Positions 45,089 through 58,074 are shown, counted from the stretch's first letter. The stretch is 64,000 nt of DNA from Floccularia luteovirens (GCA_009739215.1 VSJF01000003.1:1798001-1862000), one strand, 5' to 3'. The notes: generated by a model from the letters alone, not told the origin. Made by a program: numbers and translations.

Positions 45089-48000
45089 ATGGATGACATT
45101 AAACAGGCTTTACAAAATATCAGAAAGGCCGCCTCAAAGCGCAAGCAGAAGAAAGATGTGGAGGAGTCTATCGGACAACTATCACCTAACACATGGTTTG
45201 ATGTAGGTATTTTGGGCCCCATAAATTATGGTCAAGTTTAACCCCCCAGACAGAGGAATCTTGCTATCTCTACTGAGATACTTGAGCAAACTTGCGCCTT
45301 GCTCCGAGCTCAACTGTTGCCTTTATATCAATCGTTCCCAGTTCTTGCTCTGAGACTCTGTTCTGCTATAATTACTGAAATACAAAACGGTAAAGTCCTC
45401 AAAGCTGTGGAATCTAAGGAATACCAGGCGAGAACGTCATGGGAACTTGTACAGACGTCTTTACTTTCCGGAATTCTTGTACGTGAACCTTGTGCGAGTT
45501 TCCTGTCACTAACAGCGTTGAATATGATAGGACTACGTTGAAGATAATCCTCGTGGTACTCGTTGAATTCAATATTTGTTCTCCTTGTGTGACATGATAT
45601 TGGTTAGGCAAGTTTAAATTGGCCATTGGGAACGAACTTTATCCAGTTCTATGTCGTTTGTATTTTCCAAACTCTTCCTCACAATCGGATGTCAACGAAA
45701 ATCTATTATGCACGGTGAGCTCCACAGATATGTACATGGAATAGTACACTACGCCAAAATCGTCCATATATGCGCACTCAATGTTCGCAATTTACTAAAT
45801 ATGACCCTCTGAAGGTTTATCAACTTCTTTCGGAGAGCACAATCTCAGAAGCAGAAAACCAGCACAAGTTGCGCACTCCCGATCTCCTTGGAGGGTTAGT
45901 TCGATGTAATACCACAAAACATACGCATTAACACGTTCGACAGAAAACGATTAGGGACGACGTTAGCGCATATAAAAGGTAACTACTATGCATTTCAATA
46001 CGGAACTGTTTAAAGTTGATTCCATACAAAGATTATTTGCCTATTGAGGCACTCTTGGAACTCATTGCGAACCTTATACCATCCGCAAAGCTCAATGGGG
46101 GACGCGAGAAACGATCTCAGTTCATCGGAGAAATTTTCGATACTGCAAACTTTGCTTGCGGTAAAGAGATATTGCAATGCCTAGAGAGTATCAAATCACC
46201 GGAATGGGGCGTCACTTCCATAAAAATAATTAACGCAATGGCACGATCTGACATAACATTGTACGTGTTCACCTTTCCACTTTCCTTGTATTTATCTATA
46301 TGGTGAAGCCCCCAACCGTTTTTCACGACACGGATCATCATCCGTGGTATGGAGCCTAAAGAAGTCGATCAAATACTTATAGACAATAAAGGGCTTCTTG
46401 CAAACTTAGATGAGGTATCTATACCGACTCTATGAATAAGGGAGACTCACTATTGTCACAGGATGGCAAACTTGAAACTTTTCGTATACCTTTTTCAATT
46501 ATCAGCAGCATCAAACTTTCCGCTCCATCACTTTCTGGAACGGCTATAAAAGCCATGCTAACCTCACCTCCGCTTGTTGGTGAAAAACCTGTTATTAATG
46601 TTTCTGAGCAAGGATTCTTGGTGATGTGGGAGTTAAGAAACGATGACCTTGAGCACTTTATAGCTTCTATGAGTCGTAGGGGATTGGTAAGTGCTACAAA
46701 TTTGCAATGACATTGACAGACTTATTGCTTTTAGGCGGGAATTCTCAATCAAAGCCAGCGCAAATTATCAAAAGCAAAGGCTCAAATAGAGCTTGATTTC
46801 GCATATAGCCACATAGACACCCCTTCGATGCACGTGAGCCCGTTTTTTTTTTGAGGTTTTGAACATAAGTTCATTTTTGGAAAAAAAAACTATCTCTAGG
46901 ATAAAGTCCAAAATATTGCACGAAGTGAAGTCTTGAACTTTGCTGATCTGGTTGCGCACTGACGTAGGATAGTCTGGAATTCTCAGGCAACTATTGAGCA
47001 AGATGTACTGATAGAGCCCACTTCACCGCTCGTATCAGCATTGAAAACGAGTCCCCCGTATAAAATTATTCCGATAACGAAGGATGGACAAAGGCCAAAT
47101 TCCACAAATTCCGAAGAAAATCTAGTTAAGGAGACCAGCACTTCCGCTAACTTCTTTCCGCAAGATTCCTCTAGTGCCACAGCCCTTGCCATCGCAACCA
47201 GTGAAGATAAAGCTTATATAACGGAACTTGACCATCGAGAACAACACTATGAGCCAATCTTGAACAAGCCTCCCAAGGAGGCAATCATTGTGGATTCAGA
47301 TTCAGATTCAGATTCAGGCATGAAACCTAACACTTGTCGCCTTGCTCGCAAATTAGTCATAGCTTCTGATGATGACTCCGAACCAACTGCAGAAAAACTG
47401 GTCGACAAGGCAATCGTGGTCAAACAGAATTAAAGAGATGAAAGACTTGCTACTGGAAACGATTACTAGAAAAAGAAAACTTATCGAAACTGAAACGACT
47501 GAAAAGACAGAAACACTTGATGAAGAACTGGAACCGAGACTTATTAAGCGGTTCCGTGAAGAACGTCCACTTGATAACAAACAAGCTGTTCGCCTCGAAG
47601 TAAAAGTTCCACGGAACAAAGCAAGAAAGTACGATGGAAAACCCAGGACATCTTCTCCGATACTAGTGAAATCCGAAGTCGACTTCGATGAACTTCCGAA
47701 TTTTGGATCACCTAGGACCACGGCTTTACTCCTAGCTAGGAATATAGCTCCTCGTATTGCCACCATGAAATGCAAGGACGGAAAAACTAGCTCTGCTACC
47801 TTGAAGGCCACCCTTGGAAATAAGGCCAAGACGTGCACCGCCTTTAAGGAGACAACAGTTGCTGCTAATCAATTCAAAGTGCGGCATCCTACGAAAGATA
47901 TCAAACAACAAAGGACTGTAAGAGACTTGCCTGCTTACACTGATAAAAAGAACACTGCTTCTAAATTTACTACCGCTAAGAACGGAATCGGCGTCTCGAG

Positions 48001-49313
48001 AAAACCTAAATATGCACCTTGGGAGACGGTGGACTTCATCCACAAAGAGAAGGAACGCATGGAACAAATTAATGATATTACTAACAAGACAGAAGGATTG
48101 GTACCTCGTAAGGATCTGATGGGCGACAGTACTGAAGAGAATGACCAAAGCACACGTACTCTCATAAATGACATGGATCAAAATCAGGATGTATTTTCCA
48201 AAGTCAAGGTATCGTTCAGAATAGTTGATATTACAATAGGGTTCTGATTATTTTAATAGCATGAGACTTCAACTCCCGAGCTTGATATCAATTTCCCAAA
48301 GCGCAATGATGTTATAATGATCGACTTGACGCAGGACGAGCCGCCAATGATGGAAGCCTCGGACCAAGCCCACCAAGAGGTTTTTGTCAATGAACGCAAC
48401 TTAAGCTGCATGCCTCCATTCGAAGTGAACTTTGATCAAGCTCCATTAACTGCTTCACCTGTGCGAGAAACGAAAAAGAAACCCAAACAATTAGCAACCT
48501 TGTCTGAGTTTTCTACAATTCGAAAATCCGGCTCTCCAACAGCGCGTATTCTTGGAAATCGTATATTCCCCAAAGTATTACAACCAAACATTCGTACGTC
48601 TACCATCTACCTGTAAAGTTCAAGGCCTAAGCTACACATTCCCTCTAGGAGTCGTTCCCAGAGTCGTGACTAATCGTCTTGGAGAACCCAGCACCGAAAT
48701 CAATAGTCACTATGACCGGTACAAAGAAAACTACGCTAAGTACAAGTCCAACCACAATCGAGAACCTGAAGATCGCGAATACTTGTCAAGTATTGTTGAT
48801 GTGTGTATCTCATATTTGTGATTTCATGAGGCTCTTACGCTTTCAATGCAGGTCATTGGGGAAATAACAGAGGTATGTTTTGGGATTTGATATGTTATTT
48901 CAGCCTAACTGTCAGTGTGTCAGGTTATTATTGGGAAAATGGTCTACAGATTTGATGATGTCCAACAAGACATACAAGCAGGACGAGCAAGTATCCTACA
49001 CGAGACCGCGTACACACTGGAGAACATGCGAGCCGAAAGGTATACTATCAATGACTATACAACGTTAACATGACTGAATCCTTTTAAAAGTGTGGTTCAT
49101 TTTAACAAATTGGTAGACCTAGAGGAGAAGTATGCGATGCATAGTGGGAAAATTATAACTGAAGTAGAGGATATGAAGAGGGTGACTGAGGATGTGGTGC
49201 GGTGTGCTTCCTCCATTGTCAAAGGACTGCATCGCAGTACGTTAAGCAAACGATTTCCTAAGACTCTGTTCGCAAAGGCTCTGCCTACCCGAATCAGGGA
49301 ACTTGTCGAGTAG
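45089..49313 (+). CDS. Candidate meiotic chromosome axis core protein (Red1/Rec10/SYCP2-like)
   Basis: ATG 45089-45091 (MDDIKQALQNIRKAASKRKQ), TAG 49311-49313; at least a dozen exons, roughly 900-1,000 residues. Residues 1 to about 330 are helical and ARM-like: RNLAISTEILEQTCALLRAQ, KFKLAIGNELYPVLCRLYFP, KDYLPIEALLELIANLIPS, RSQFIGEIFDTANF. A beta-rich, PH-like segment follows (TTRIIIRGMEPKEVDQI, ETFRIPFSIISSIKLSAP, GFLVMWELRNDDLEHFI). The middle 400 residues are Lys/Thr/Glu-rich and disordered, with two motifs like SUMO-interaction sites: EAIIVDSDSDSDSG and NDVIMIDLTQDE. The C-terminus is a long helix/coiled coil (VIIGKMVYRFDDVQQDI, KLVDLEEKYAMHSGKIITEV, MKRVTEDVVRCASSIV). This order is that of Red1, Rec10 and SYCP2, which organise meiotic chromosome loops with HORMA proteins and cohesin. 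The family call is inference from architecture; gene reality is strong. Confidence 0.45.
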
Positions 49314-49370
49314 ATCATGTGATTTGTAGACTAGCCAGCAATCAAAGGTTTCTCGTCGTCGTCGTTAGCG

Positions 49371-51002
49371 ATGCCCGCCTTTGATCCTGTCCGGGATGCT
49401 GTTGCCAACTCTCCCAATGAATTTCAGAGCCCATCCCTAGTTCGCAGGGCGACTGATCTTGCCGTCCTCCTCAACGCTGATCTTCCTACTCCCCACACCC
49501 CCAGCTCACTCTCCCGAATCCTCCATACTTCAGATGATAAACTCACTGCTGCTCAACCCCTTCGTAGGGCTGCATCACCGCCACGTACATCCATTCCATA
49601 TAACCCAATACACCGCCTCACTCCTGCCAGTTCTGTCCTGATACCTCTTTCCTCTACAGAGACCAACTTGTACAAGTCATATCGGGGTCAAGGTTCCTCA
49701 CGTATCGCAAAACGGAAGCGTGCACCCAGCAGTGAGCCTGACCATTCTGAACAACCACCTGCGAAGAGGCTTGCTGGTGATGTCGGAGTGGTTGTAGACC
49801 ATTGTTAGTGTCATATTTAATTTTCATTAAACCAAGTCTTTAACCCTTTGTCATATAGACAATTCTCGTCCGGATGTTGGTGTCGTACAACGTTTTGAAT
49901 CGCCAATTATTGGATTGAAAAATTTCAACAACTGGGTGAAATCTGTCCTCATCACACGCTTCGCTCATCCCGTTCTTGCCAAAAGCTCTTCCGCACCTGG
50001 ATTTTCGGGACAACAGTCGGGGCGGGGACGTACACCTAACGCGGGCAAGGTGCTTGACATGGGTTGTGGTAAAGGTGGTGACATGACGAAATGGACAAAA
50101 GCCCGCGTACGAGAGCTTTTTGCTGTCGGTGCGCCTTAAATCATTTATATATAAGATGTTTGTCTGACATCATCACAGATATTGCATCTGTTTCTGTTGA
50201 ACAGGCGCGTAGCAGGTGGGAGGCTCTCAAGGGCCCACGTTTTGCTGCGAGCTTTGCAGCACTTGATTGTTATACAGAGTCGTTGTCGAAAGCATTTTCT
50301 CCAGCCCAACTTGCGCAACCATTTGATGTCGTCTCTATGCAGTTTTGCATGCATTATGCATTCGAGACTGTGCAAAAGGCGCGATGTATGCTTGACAATG
50401 TCAGTCGATATTTGCGTCCAGGAGGGGTGTTTATCGGTACAATACCAAATTCTGATATACTCTTGTAAGTACTCTGGATTTTGAGGCATCTGATCTGATC
50501 TGAATGTCGTACGATGCAGAGACCATCTTAATGCTATCCCCGAGGACGCGAGTGAACTCTCCTTTGGCAATTCCGTTTACAAGATCCGTTTCGAGGAACG
50601 TACAGTACGACCAATGTTTGGACACAAATACTGGTTCTTTTTACAAGATGCAGTGGAAAACGTACCAGAGTATGTGGTAAGATGGGACAATTTTGTACAG
50701 TGAGTAGGGTGTCTGGACTTTCTCCGACCTCTTTGCTTACTTCTATTCTAGAATGGCTGCGGAGTATAAGTTGTACCCTACATACAAGGAAGAATTCCAC
50801 CAAGTGTTCAACGAACATCAAGAACACCCTGAATTCGGACCTTTGATGGTACGCATGAAGGTGGTTGATGGGAATGGTGAGAGTTCAATGGATGAAGACC
50901 AATGGGAAGCTGCTAGTAAGTTTCGTTTCCTCCATCGTGTGCATACTCTGATTATACATTCCCGTAGATATATATATTGCGTTTGCATTTGAGAAGGGGT
51001 AG
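49371..51002 (+). CDS. ABD1: mRNA cap guanine-N7 methyltransferase
   Basis: ATG 49371-49373 ([20 protein letters not shown]), TAG 51000-51002 after YIAFAFEKG. Start lies only 57 bp after the previous gene's stop. The first 140 residues are Ser/Pro-rich with the basic stretch RIAKRKR, a likely nuclear signal. The catalytic domain then begins [20 protein letters not shown] and WVKSVLI, with the SAM-binding motif [36 protein letters not shown], the acceptor-site region [20 protein letters not shown] and the loop [15 protein letters not shown]. Later come [33 protein letters not shown] and [13 protein letters not shown]. All match Abd1/RNMT, which methylates the guanine cap of pre-mRNA in the nucleus using S-adenosylmethionine. 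About six exons. Confidence 0.94.
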
Positions 51003-51311
51003 TCTTTTTGTTCTAATTGTACACAGCATCTATCATTTTTGAAGCAAGCCCTCAATCTGATTGCCTTACATCACTGTTTTCATCAATTAAATCATAATAA
51101 CATGTACCACTGTGTATCTAAAAAAACATAGAATCGTGAATTTGAATGGGACAAAAGAATATAAATAGGGCAGCTTCAGTACATTGGCATGGTCAGCCAT
51201 GATACACTAGTAAAAATGAACCGTAGGCATAAAAAGAGGTGCTCCTCATGCGTTCTTTAAAAACCCTATCCTCAACTTATTGTAATGAGTAAATCGTTAC
51301 CAGCATTATGT
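51003..51311. other. Convergent intergenic region
   Basis: About 310 bp between the 3' ends of the cap methyltransferase and the HECT ligase. A/T-rich, with an AAAAAACA run; no feature seen. Confidence 0.6.
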
Positions 51312-54270
51312 TTACTCTTGACCAAACCCTACAGTTTCCCTAAAAACGAACACTCGGCCATTAGATAAATGATAACAGAACAGAGTTGAAACACGTACTC
51401 CACAGCCAAAGTTAACTTTTGTTCCAGACTAGCATAATCCTTATAAGGGGGTAAATCTATACGATTGAAACAAGTATGACTCTTGGGTAATTGCGATGGG
51501 TCACCCGACTTCTCAATAGTAAAGCGTCGGGGCCCGTCTGAACCTTGCAAGTCTTTAAAGCCGTTGACAGGTATACGAGATGTACCCGTCGCAAATTGTA
51601 GTAGTCGGGACTTGCGTTCAGGCGGCCAGCTACGAACGCACTTCCAAAACCATTGGATCACTTCATCGTTCATCTCATATCCACGATAATCAGTGAATTT
51701 GGTCCAATCGTCACTAGCAGCACATAAGTTTCTTCCATCAAAAAGAAATATAATGGATACATACACATCGATTTCAGACATGCCGCCAATCAACAATTCG
51801 AGCTCACGCTCATCAAATACTGTGATCAGGTCTTGCGGGATAAGTTCGCTGAATCCGGACATGAAGGCCTCGAATTGCTCTTTCACCCGCTTGGAGATAC
51901 GGTACTCCACCACAGCATCGACATACTCTTTCTTGTTCTCTTCTGTTACGGGTATTTCCTCACCACCAGGGCGTAGTTCGATTGTTACCAACTCGCCAAA
52001 CCTTTCCTCTACGGTGGTGAAAGTCTCATCAATTACGTCTGTAATATCTTTTTCCCTGCGAATACCTCTTAATTATTTTTACCAAATGAAGAAGTGTAGT
52101 AACATACAACATCCATGTCATTCCACGGTGCAATTCGGCATCCACACTCTCAAGGTCCGCCAATGTGACCTTTTTCTTGAGAATCATTTTGTAGAAGCTA
52201 ACAATAAAGTATGCATCGAGGAACCTGCGATGGAATATGCCCAAACCAAGACATCTGCCGATAAATTTGAAATAGTTGAGATGCTCGGGGTTGACTCCAG
52301 ATGCTGGGTTGATTTGAAGTGTGTAGTTATCATGAGCCGAATATTCGAATAAACAATAGAATGGGTTAAACATTTCGTGGGAGAGCAAAAAGAAGAATTC
52401 TCTGTTTATCTTATCAGCCACCTGATTAATTAAGATCCGGGATCGAACATACCTTGACAGACCACCATAATCCAAACCATCCTCCCCATCAAACTTGATC
52501 ATCAAGCGTTTCTTCAAATCATTTGGTGTCTGCCTCATGATCTCCGCATAGCTGTCCTCAAAAATGTGATTACGTCTGATCTTTATTTGACAGTTCCCGG
52601 GTTGTGCACGCATCGCGGGTTGACTTCTGAAGTAGATCAACTTCCTCCTAAAGTCCCGTTTGTACTGTGGAACATTTGCATCTAGTGTTGATGGCAGACG
52701 TGGATCGTCCCAGGTCGTTGTCTTTGTATTATGATCAACGAAGTAGACTCGTGCAGTTGAAGTTAGGCGCATCTCCCATCCTGATGGCAGAGGGCCGAGC
52801 TGTGAGATTGTCTGTGGTTGCAATGCAGCACCTTGGCCATTGGGTCCCATGACCCTGATGATCGTCTGGCGACGAGGATCAACCCATGTCGTTGTTCGTG
52901 TATTATGATCAACATAGTAAGGGCGCCCTTCAGGGGTATATCGCTCTTCCCATCCATTTGGAAGGCTGCCAGACCCTGGGGTGGTAGCAGTGCTGGTGGG
53001 AATCGCTGCAGGCGTAGGACTAGCGCCACTAGCTTGAGGCGTTGTGGAAGCTGTGCGATATGCAGGGTTGTTTGCCTCTAGAAGGTCATCTGCAAGTATG
53101 CGCCGGGAGTGCTGGTCTCTTGCTGCGTTTGTTTCGTTGTCTTGAGCAGTTGTGTTCACAGCAGCATTAGCTGATGGCCTGTTCCACGTTGTCGTACGTG
53201 TGTTATGGTCAACATAATAAGTCCTACCCAGGGGATCTATGCGCCGCTCCCACCCTGGCGGTAAAGGTCCGAACTGATCAACGTTCGGGCTGAAGTTACG
53301 CATATGGGCTGTAGAGTTTGCAGAGGTTGTGCCCTGAGCTGATGGGGCAGAGGGGGTGGCGACGGCAGCGGCAGCGGCCGTCGATGTGGAGACCGAGCTC
53401 GTGGAATGAGAAGCTGAGGTGGGAGTTTGTTGTGGATGTTGTTGATTTGGCTCTGAGGAGGTGATAACCGGGGAAGTCACATTTGGGACCGGCATTGCGA
53501 TAGTCGGACTTGTGCTCTCTGTACCTGTGGCGTGGGAACTGGGTGTTCGCGATAATCCTCCAGTGCTTGTCGTTACCGTTGGTTGCAGTGCCAAATTCGA
53601 GGTGCTGGTAGCTGGAGAGTTGCTAATACCCATATCAGCAAGAGCTGTATTCAGTCCAGAGACTTGCGATGGTCCAGGGTTAGTGATAGGCTGACTAATA
53701 TTTGTTGATAAATATATGATCAATTTTCCATGAACGACGAGGTTATCATTAGACTTCTTGAGATCCAATGTGAGCATTTCTACGTAATTTTGAAGATCAG
53801 AATATCTGGAATTCGCAAAAGGAAAATACAAACCATGGCCACCCAACTCGAGATCCAGAACATCACTGACTCTAACATTAACAACACCCAAGAACCCCTG
53901 ATCTCTCCTTTTAAATTTACGCTGGTCGAAGATTTGAACCGCTACCACAGATGAATCTTTTACAGTTCTGGAAATCCATGTATCAAACTTAGAGCACGAA
54001 AGATGATGTAGAAATACATACATGTCGAAACTTTCATTCCAATATGGATTTAATGTTCTCTTTATGACACTGGTTGTGTGGGTCTGCTCAGCATCAACAG
54101 TTATGACTGCAAAGGGATCTGGGAGACGGAATACGTCGCGCTTTGATAAACCATCTGCAGCAACAACTATGACATGACAGAAAGATCTCAGTCCCCGTAG
54201 TTTGCATTTGCCTGTAATAGAGCAGTAACAAACCTGTGATTCTGATCTTCTTTCTCCTACATGGAGCCAT
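51312..54270 (-). CDS. RSP5: NEDD4-family HECT E3 ubiquitin ligase Rsp5
   Basis: ATG 54268-54270; exon 1 encodes [12 protein letters not shown] and splices into [20 protein letters not shown], the C2 domain ([15 protein letters not shown]). The linker is Ser/Thr/Pro-rich. Three WW domains follow, each with the two tryptophans or equivalent: [60 protein letters not shown]. The HECT domain runs from about 52690 to the end ([77 protein letters not shown]), with the catalytic cysteine in [20 protein letters not shown] last small exon gives ETVGFGQE and TAA 51312-51314, the exact Rsp5 end. It ubiquitinates membrane proteins via PY motifs and arrestin adaptors in endocytosis and sorting. Complete and normal. 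Confidence 0.95.
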
Positions 54271-55417
54271 AACATTAGACAAAAAATCTGACGTGAACAA
54301 GCAACATAACTCACAAAACACCTGGAACTGCGGACATGCTGAGTGATATATGAATGTAGTCGATGTCCTAGCTGTCCTATTGATCTTAGAAGAACAAGGA
54401 TAGAGCCTGTATAGATAACCTTGAGGACAACAAGTAGTAAGAATATATAAGAGAACGGCTGGGGGCAAGATTGTTGTGAACGACGAGCGCTGAGCAAGCA
54501 GAATGCCGCTGTGCAGATTCTGCCTTGGAAAAGGTCACAAGTTGGTGTGACTTATTTGTCTCCTTTCTCACGGCGTACAGCTTCACACTCCATCCCGTCT
54601 GCCGTCTTATATTCCTTACAGTCCCTTTCCTTCTATGTTGAACCGGAGGTTCAGGCGAGTGCCGATGTTAGCAATGTATACAGTTAACCATCAGATACAA
54701 TGTTTAACAGCTCTTTTCATCCGAATTATAAACCTTGGTCCAGGATCGGCTTTCGGCCTGAGGATGTCGGAGACCCTCCACATAGATACTCCGCCTTAAA
54801 GTGAGACATAAATATCACTCTCAGCTTCATCTTTTATCAATTAAAGTATCTAACCAATGAATGATAAGTCATACTTAGCGAGGGGTGTCCGTGAGTTGGA
54901 CTAGTAATCTTTCATCTGTACTATCCCATCCATCGAACTTCTGCAGCAAGTAAAGTGCAAATGAAGACTCGTCTATGAATCGCCTTACATGCATCTGACC
55001 ATTGGCCATGTTCAAGGATTTAGTAGAGTATTTACCTTCTCGAGCTCTTGATCTTAAGTATAGGCAATAGAACGCGCTAACTAACCAGAGGCTAATTACA
55101 GGTACATTACTGAGCATCTTTACGCTGCCTAATATTTATGTATCACCATGATCGACGCACCGGTGTACCTTTTAAACTCTATTTATGTGTCTGAGCATTC
55201 TTTGTTCATCGAAATTTGAACGAAAGCTGTAAACTTGTGGCGTGGCCAGTGACAAACAGCCACGGAAGTATTTTGGTCAGATTAGGCAACACACCCCGAA
55301 CGAGCATCCATTGTCATTGTATCACCCGAGCCTTGCTCACATATTTCATTCTTTGAATCTCAATTATCAGCTGTTGCATACTCTGATCTACCGTCGAACC
55401 CTCAAATTGTGCAGTAG
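54271..55417. other. Divergent intergenic region with one small ORF
   Basis: About 1.15 kb between RSP5 (-) and the MIT-domain gene (+). A minus-strand ATG-led frame at 54875-55117 (80 codons, MLSNVPVISLWLVSAFYCLY, with a hydrophobic N-terminus like a signal anchor) is possible but has no homology I know and contains a plausible GT...AG intron. I leave it uncalled. Remaining sequence is promoter-like. Confidence 0.45.
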
Positions 55418-57069
55418 ATGCCAGAAATTGACGCACCAATGAATACAGTGAGTGCTAGATTCAAGTCAAGCGCCTGCCTGCACGCATCCTAATTGACTTC
55501 CCACAAGGCCCATCAGCATGCAGCTAATGCCGACGACTATCGTGGAAAGGGTTTGATTGTACTGGCCGCAGAAGAGCATCTTAAAGCTGCGGAAGCATAT
55601 ATGGCTGCAATCCAGCGAAGTCATGACGAATCAGTTCAGTAATACTTCCCGTGGGCCCATTCAATAACCGACACTTACTGTTATTTGCAGGCAAAGCGGA
55701 CTCTTCATATGTTATACAAAGAGCAGACCAAGAGAAGTTCAGAACTTCAACGTAGGATCGAGAAACTCAAAGAAGAAGGCAAAGATCCCGCTTTACCACA
55801 AAAGCCTGATGTTCCCAATGGCCCGGCCCTCCGTCAAAACTCGAATTCATATCTTAGTCCTCCAAGAGCTACTGCATCCCCTCCCCCAAATCGGAACATG
55901 ACAGACTCACAACAAACAGTGGATGAGTCATTTATGGTTCTAGGTGGACAACGGGTTGGTTTCTCTAACTTACTTGCACAGCTGATACTCAGGCAGACAT
56001 TTTTTTGCACCCTTCTAGTCCGACCCTGGTGATGCATTCAACCAATTCTGGAATATTATGCAAGGTATGCTGGACAATCTTTCGCAACCTGTAGCATTCG
56101 CCACGGCTCCCCTCGGTCATATGGAAAATGATCTCAAAATTACATCCGGTTCGAACACTCCACCTAGAGACACACATGGCATTCGAAGGGATGGGAGCCT
56201 TAGTAGTGATACAGACCCGGAGGAGCCGATTCTATCCCGACTCACACGAAGAATCGGCTTAAGTCGCGATGGGAGCAGGCTGTCACGGCTGGGTTCATCA
56301 AGTTCAGCATCAGCATCAGCTGCGCCAGAGGATGACTTGGATGACTTCATTGAAGATGGTTTGCAGTTTATGCCAGTCCTAGTGAATGATTGTTGATGTT
56401 GTACTAGGGGATGAGTTATCAGAATCGTTTTTCCTAATTCCGTCTGGTTCAGAACCTTCTCCAGCAGCTTTAAAAAAAGAGAACAAAACTCTGAAGGTCG
56501 AGATTACAGCCATGCAAAAACGTCTGGAAGCTACAGAAAAGGTTCTAAGTATGCGGAAAGAGCAGGATATGCAATTACGCGACAGTATAGTTCAAGCCAC
56601 ACGGGAGGTATGACATTCCGATCCATACCCGATTTTGGTGTTCATTAGATCTGACGACGAATTAGGCACAGCGCGTAATGGGCGCATCTGCTGTCATACA
56701 ACGACCGGGGCTCGATTTCAGTAATGTCAACGTTAACGTTCCGGCTATACCAATACCGGGGTTTCACTCGGGTCGTGAAGCCCAATATGCCCGTAGAGTA
56801 AAAGAGCTGGAGGAGGAGGTGCGGGCTCTACGCTCCGAGAATGAAAAACATGTATGTTGCATATCATTGACACTGTGTGCCGTACTAAATGGCAATGATA
56901 GAAAGCTATGATAGTAAAATTCCGCGAACGATGGGAAAAGCTGAAGGATTCCGCAAAACGCAAAAAAGAGGCGAAAGCGGCCGCCGAGGCTTCCACGGCA
57001 GGGGTTAGGGAGCGCATTGTAGAGGAACCTGAAGCAGAAGAAGAATTAGACAATGCGAATACACAGTAA
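55418..57069 (+). CDS. MIT-domain coiled-coil protein (possible Atg38/NRBF2-like)
   Basis: ATG 55418-55420 begins MPEIDAPMNT, spliced to AHQHAANADDYRGKGLIVLA and AEEHLKAAEAYMAAIQRSHD, then AKRTLHMLYKEQTKRSSELQ: three helices with the MIT (microtubule-interacting and trafficking) pattern. A Pro/Ser-rich linker contains a short helix (DAFNQFWNIMQGMLDNLSQ) and an acidic Ser stretch (SSSASASAAPEDDLDDFIED). Then comes a coiled coil (ALKKENKTLKVEITAMQKRL to DIVQATRE), an apolar linker (NVNVNVPAIPIPG) and a second coiled coil ending KKEAKAAAEASTAGV and a Glu-rich tail, TAA 57067-57069. N-terminal MIT plus coiled coils is the layout of NRBF2 and yeast Atg38, which bridge the two halves of PI3-kinase complex I in autophagy. 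That assignment is a guess from architecture; MIT itself is fairly clear. Confidence 0.6.
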
Positions 57070-58074
57070 ATCAGGTGTCATTTTTAGAGTCCTTAATTTG
57101 GTGTGATATGTGCTGACGTCTTTCTCTTTTTTGTCTCAATGCGCAGTCGTTGCTGTCATTCTTCCTGCCGCGATTGATAGATCGCCAGCAAGGCTTGTTT
57201 TTCACCTGCGGCCATAATTGTGCCACCAGGATAGTAACTTGCCGAAAGCCTATAACTGGCAACGGAATTCTTCCTGTCTAAGTAATGACACGGACCTCCA
57301 GCTCCGCGCGTTCGTTGTATAATACCTTTTTCAGCGTGCAAGGTCGCCCTTCGTAGCATTGCATTTGATCTTCAATATCATTTCACATTTTGAGCACGAT
57401 ACAATCAATTGTAGTTCAGGATTTCACTGGCGGAACTCATCCAATCTAATCACAATGACACACAACCATCTTGTCGGAAAATCAAAATCGGAAAGACGGT
57501 ATGAAGATGGAGCTGGCCAAAAGAGCATGTGGAGAGTATACAACAATTCCTCACGTCAGGGTGATATCAAGAAAATTGTTTCCACACGACAGAATTCCGG
57601 TAAATGCAATGCCTATCGTCATTACCAAAGTCAAGGAGGCCAGGTATCAGTTAACGATACCTCTTTGGGGTCGGAGTTATCTCGGGGTACCAGAACTGAG
57701 GGCGAAACGACTTAGTGGATTTGTCGTGAGAGTGCATCATCCATCGGACGTGACAAGGCCTTGGGAGAGTACATACAGCTTGATCGGACGAAGGGCGGCG
57801 CGATTTGTCGGGGATATATCGATAACGCCTTTAATCGTCAGAAACAAACCTTGATGGAATGAAACACCAGAATGGCTGTTTTTGATGTTACTGCTTATAT
57901 TGTTAAAGATGCGAATCACCATATAACGGCGAACCCTCGGTATGATGGTCATAAATAGATATAGGAATATGAGAAGTCTCAGCCCTACAATACAACGCAT
58001 GGTAGCTTCGTATCATACGTACAAAAGTTGATAAGGTGGGATATTGCCTTTGAGAGCATGTCCAAAGCTTTCAT
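57070..58074. other. Convergent intergenic region with unassigned ORFs
   Basis: About 1 kb between the 3' ends of the MIT gene and MOG1. Minus-strand frames at 57156-57359 (ending GGTIMAAGEKQALLAIYQSR) and 57737-58000 (MRCIVGLRLLIFLYLF..., signal-like start) and a plus-strand frame at 57456-57716 overlap one another. None has a recognisable domain, and at most one can be real. No call made. Confidence 0.45.

Noticed and set aside
53461..53954. Plus-strand ORFs within the RSP5 locus
   Set aside because: They are antisense to the linker and C2 coding exons of RSP5, which are well supported.
57156..58000. Several overlapping ORFs between the MIT gene and MOG1
   Set aside because: Frames on both strands compete, none carries a known domain, and no consistent exon chain could be built.
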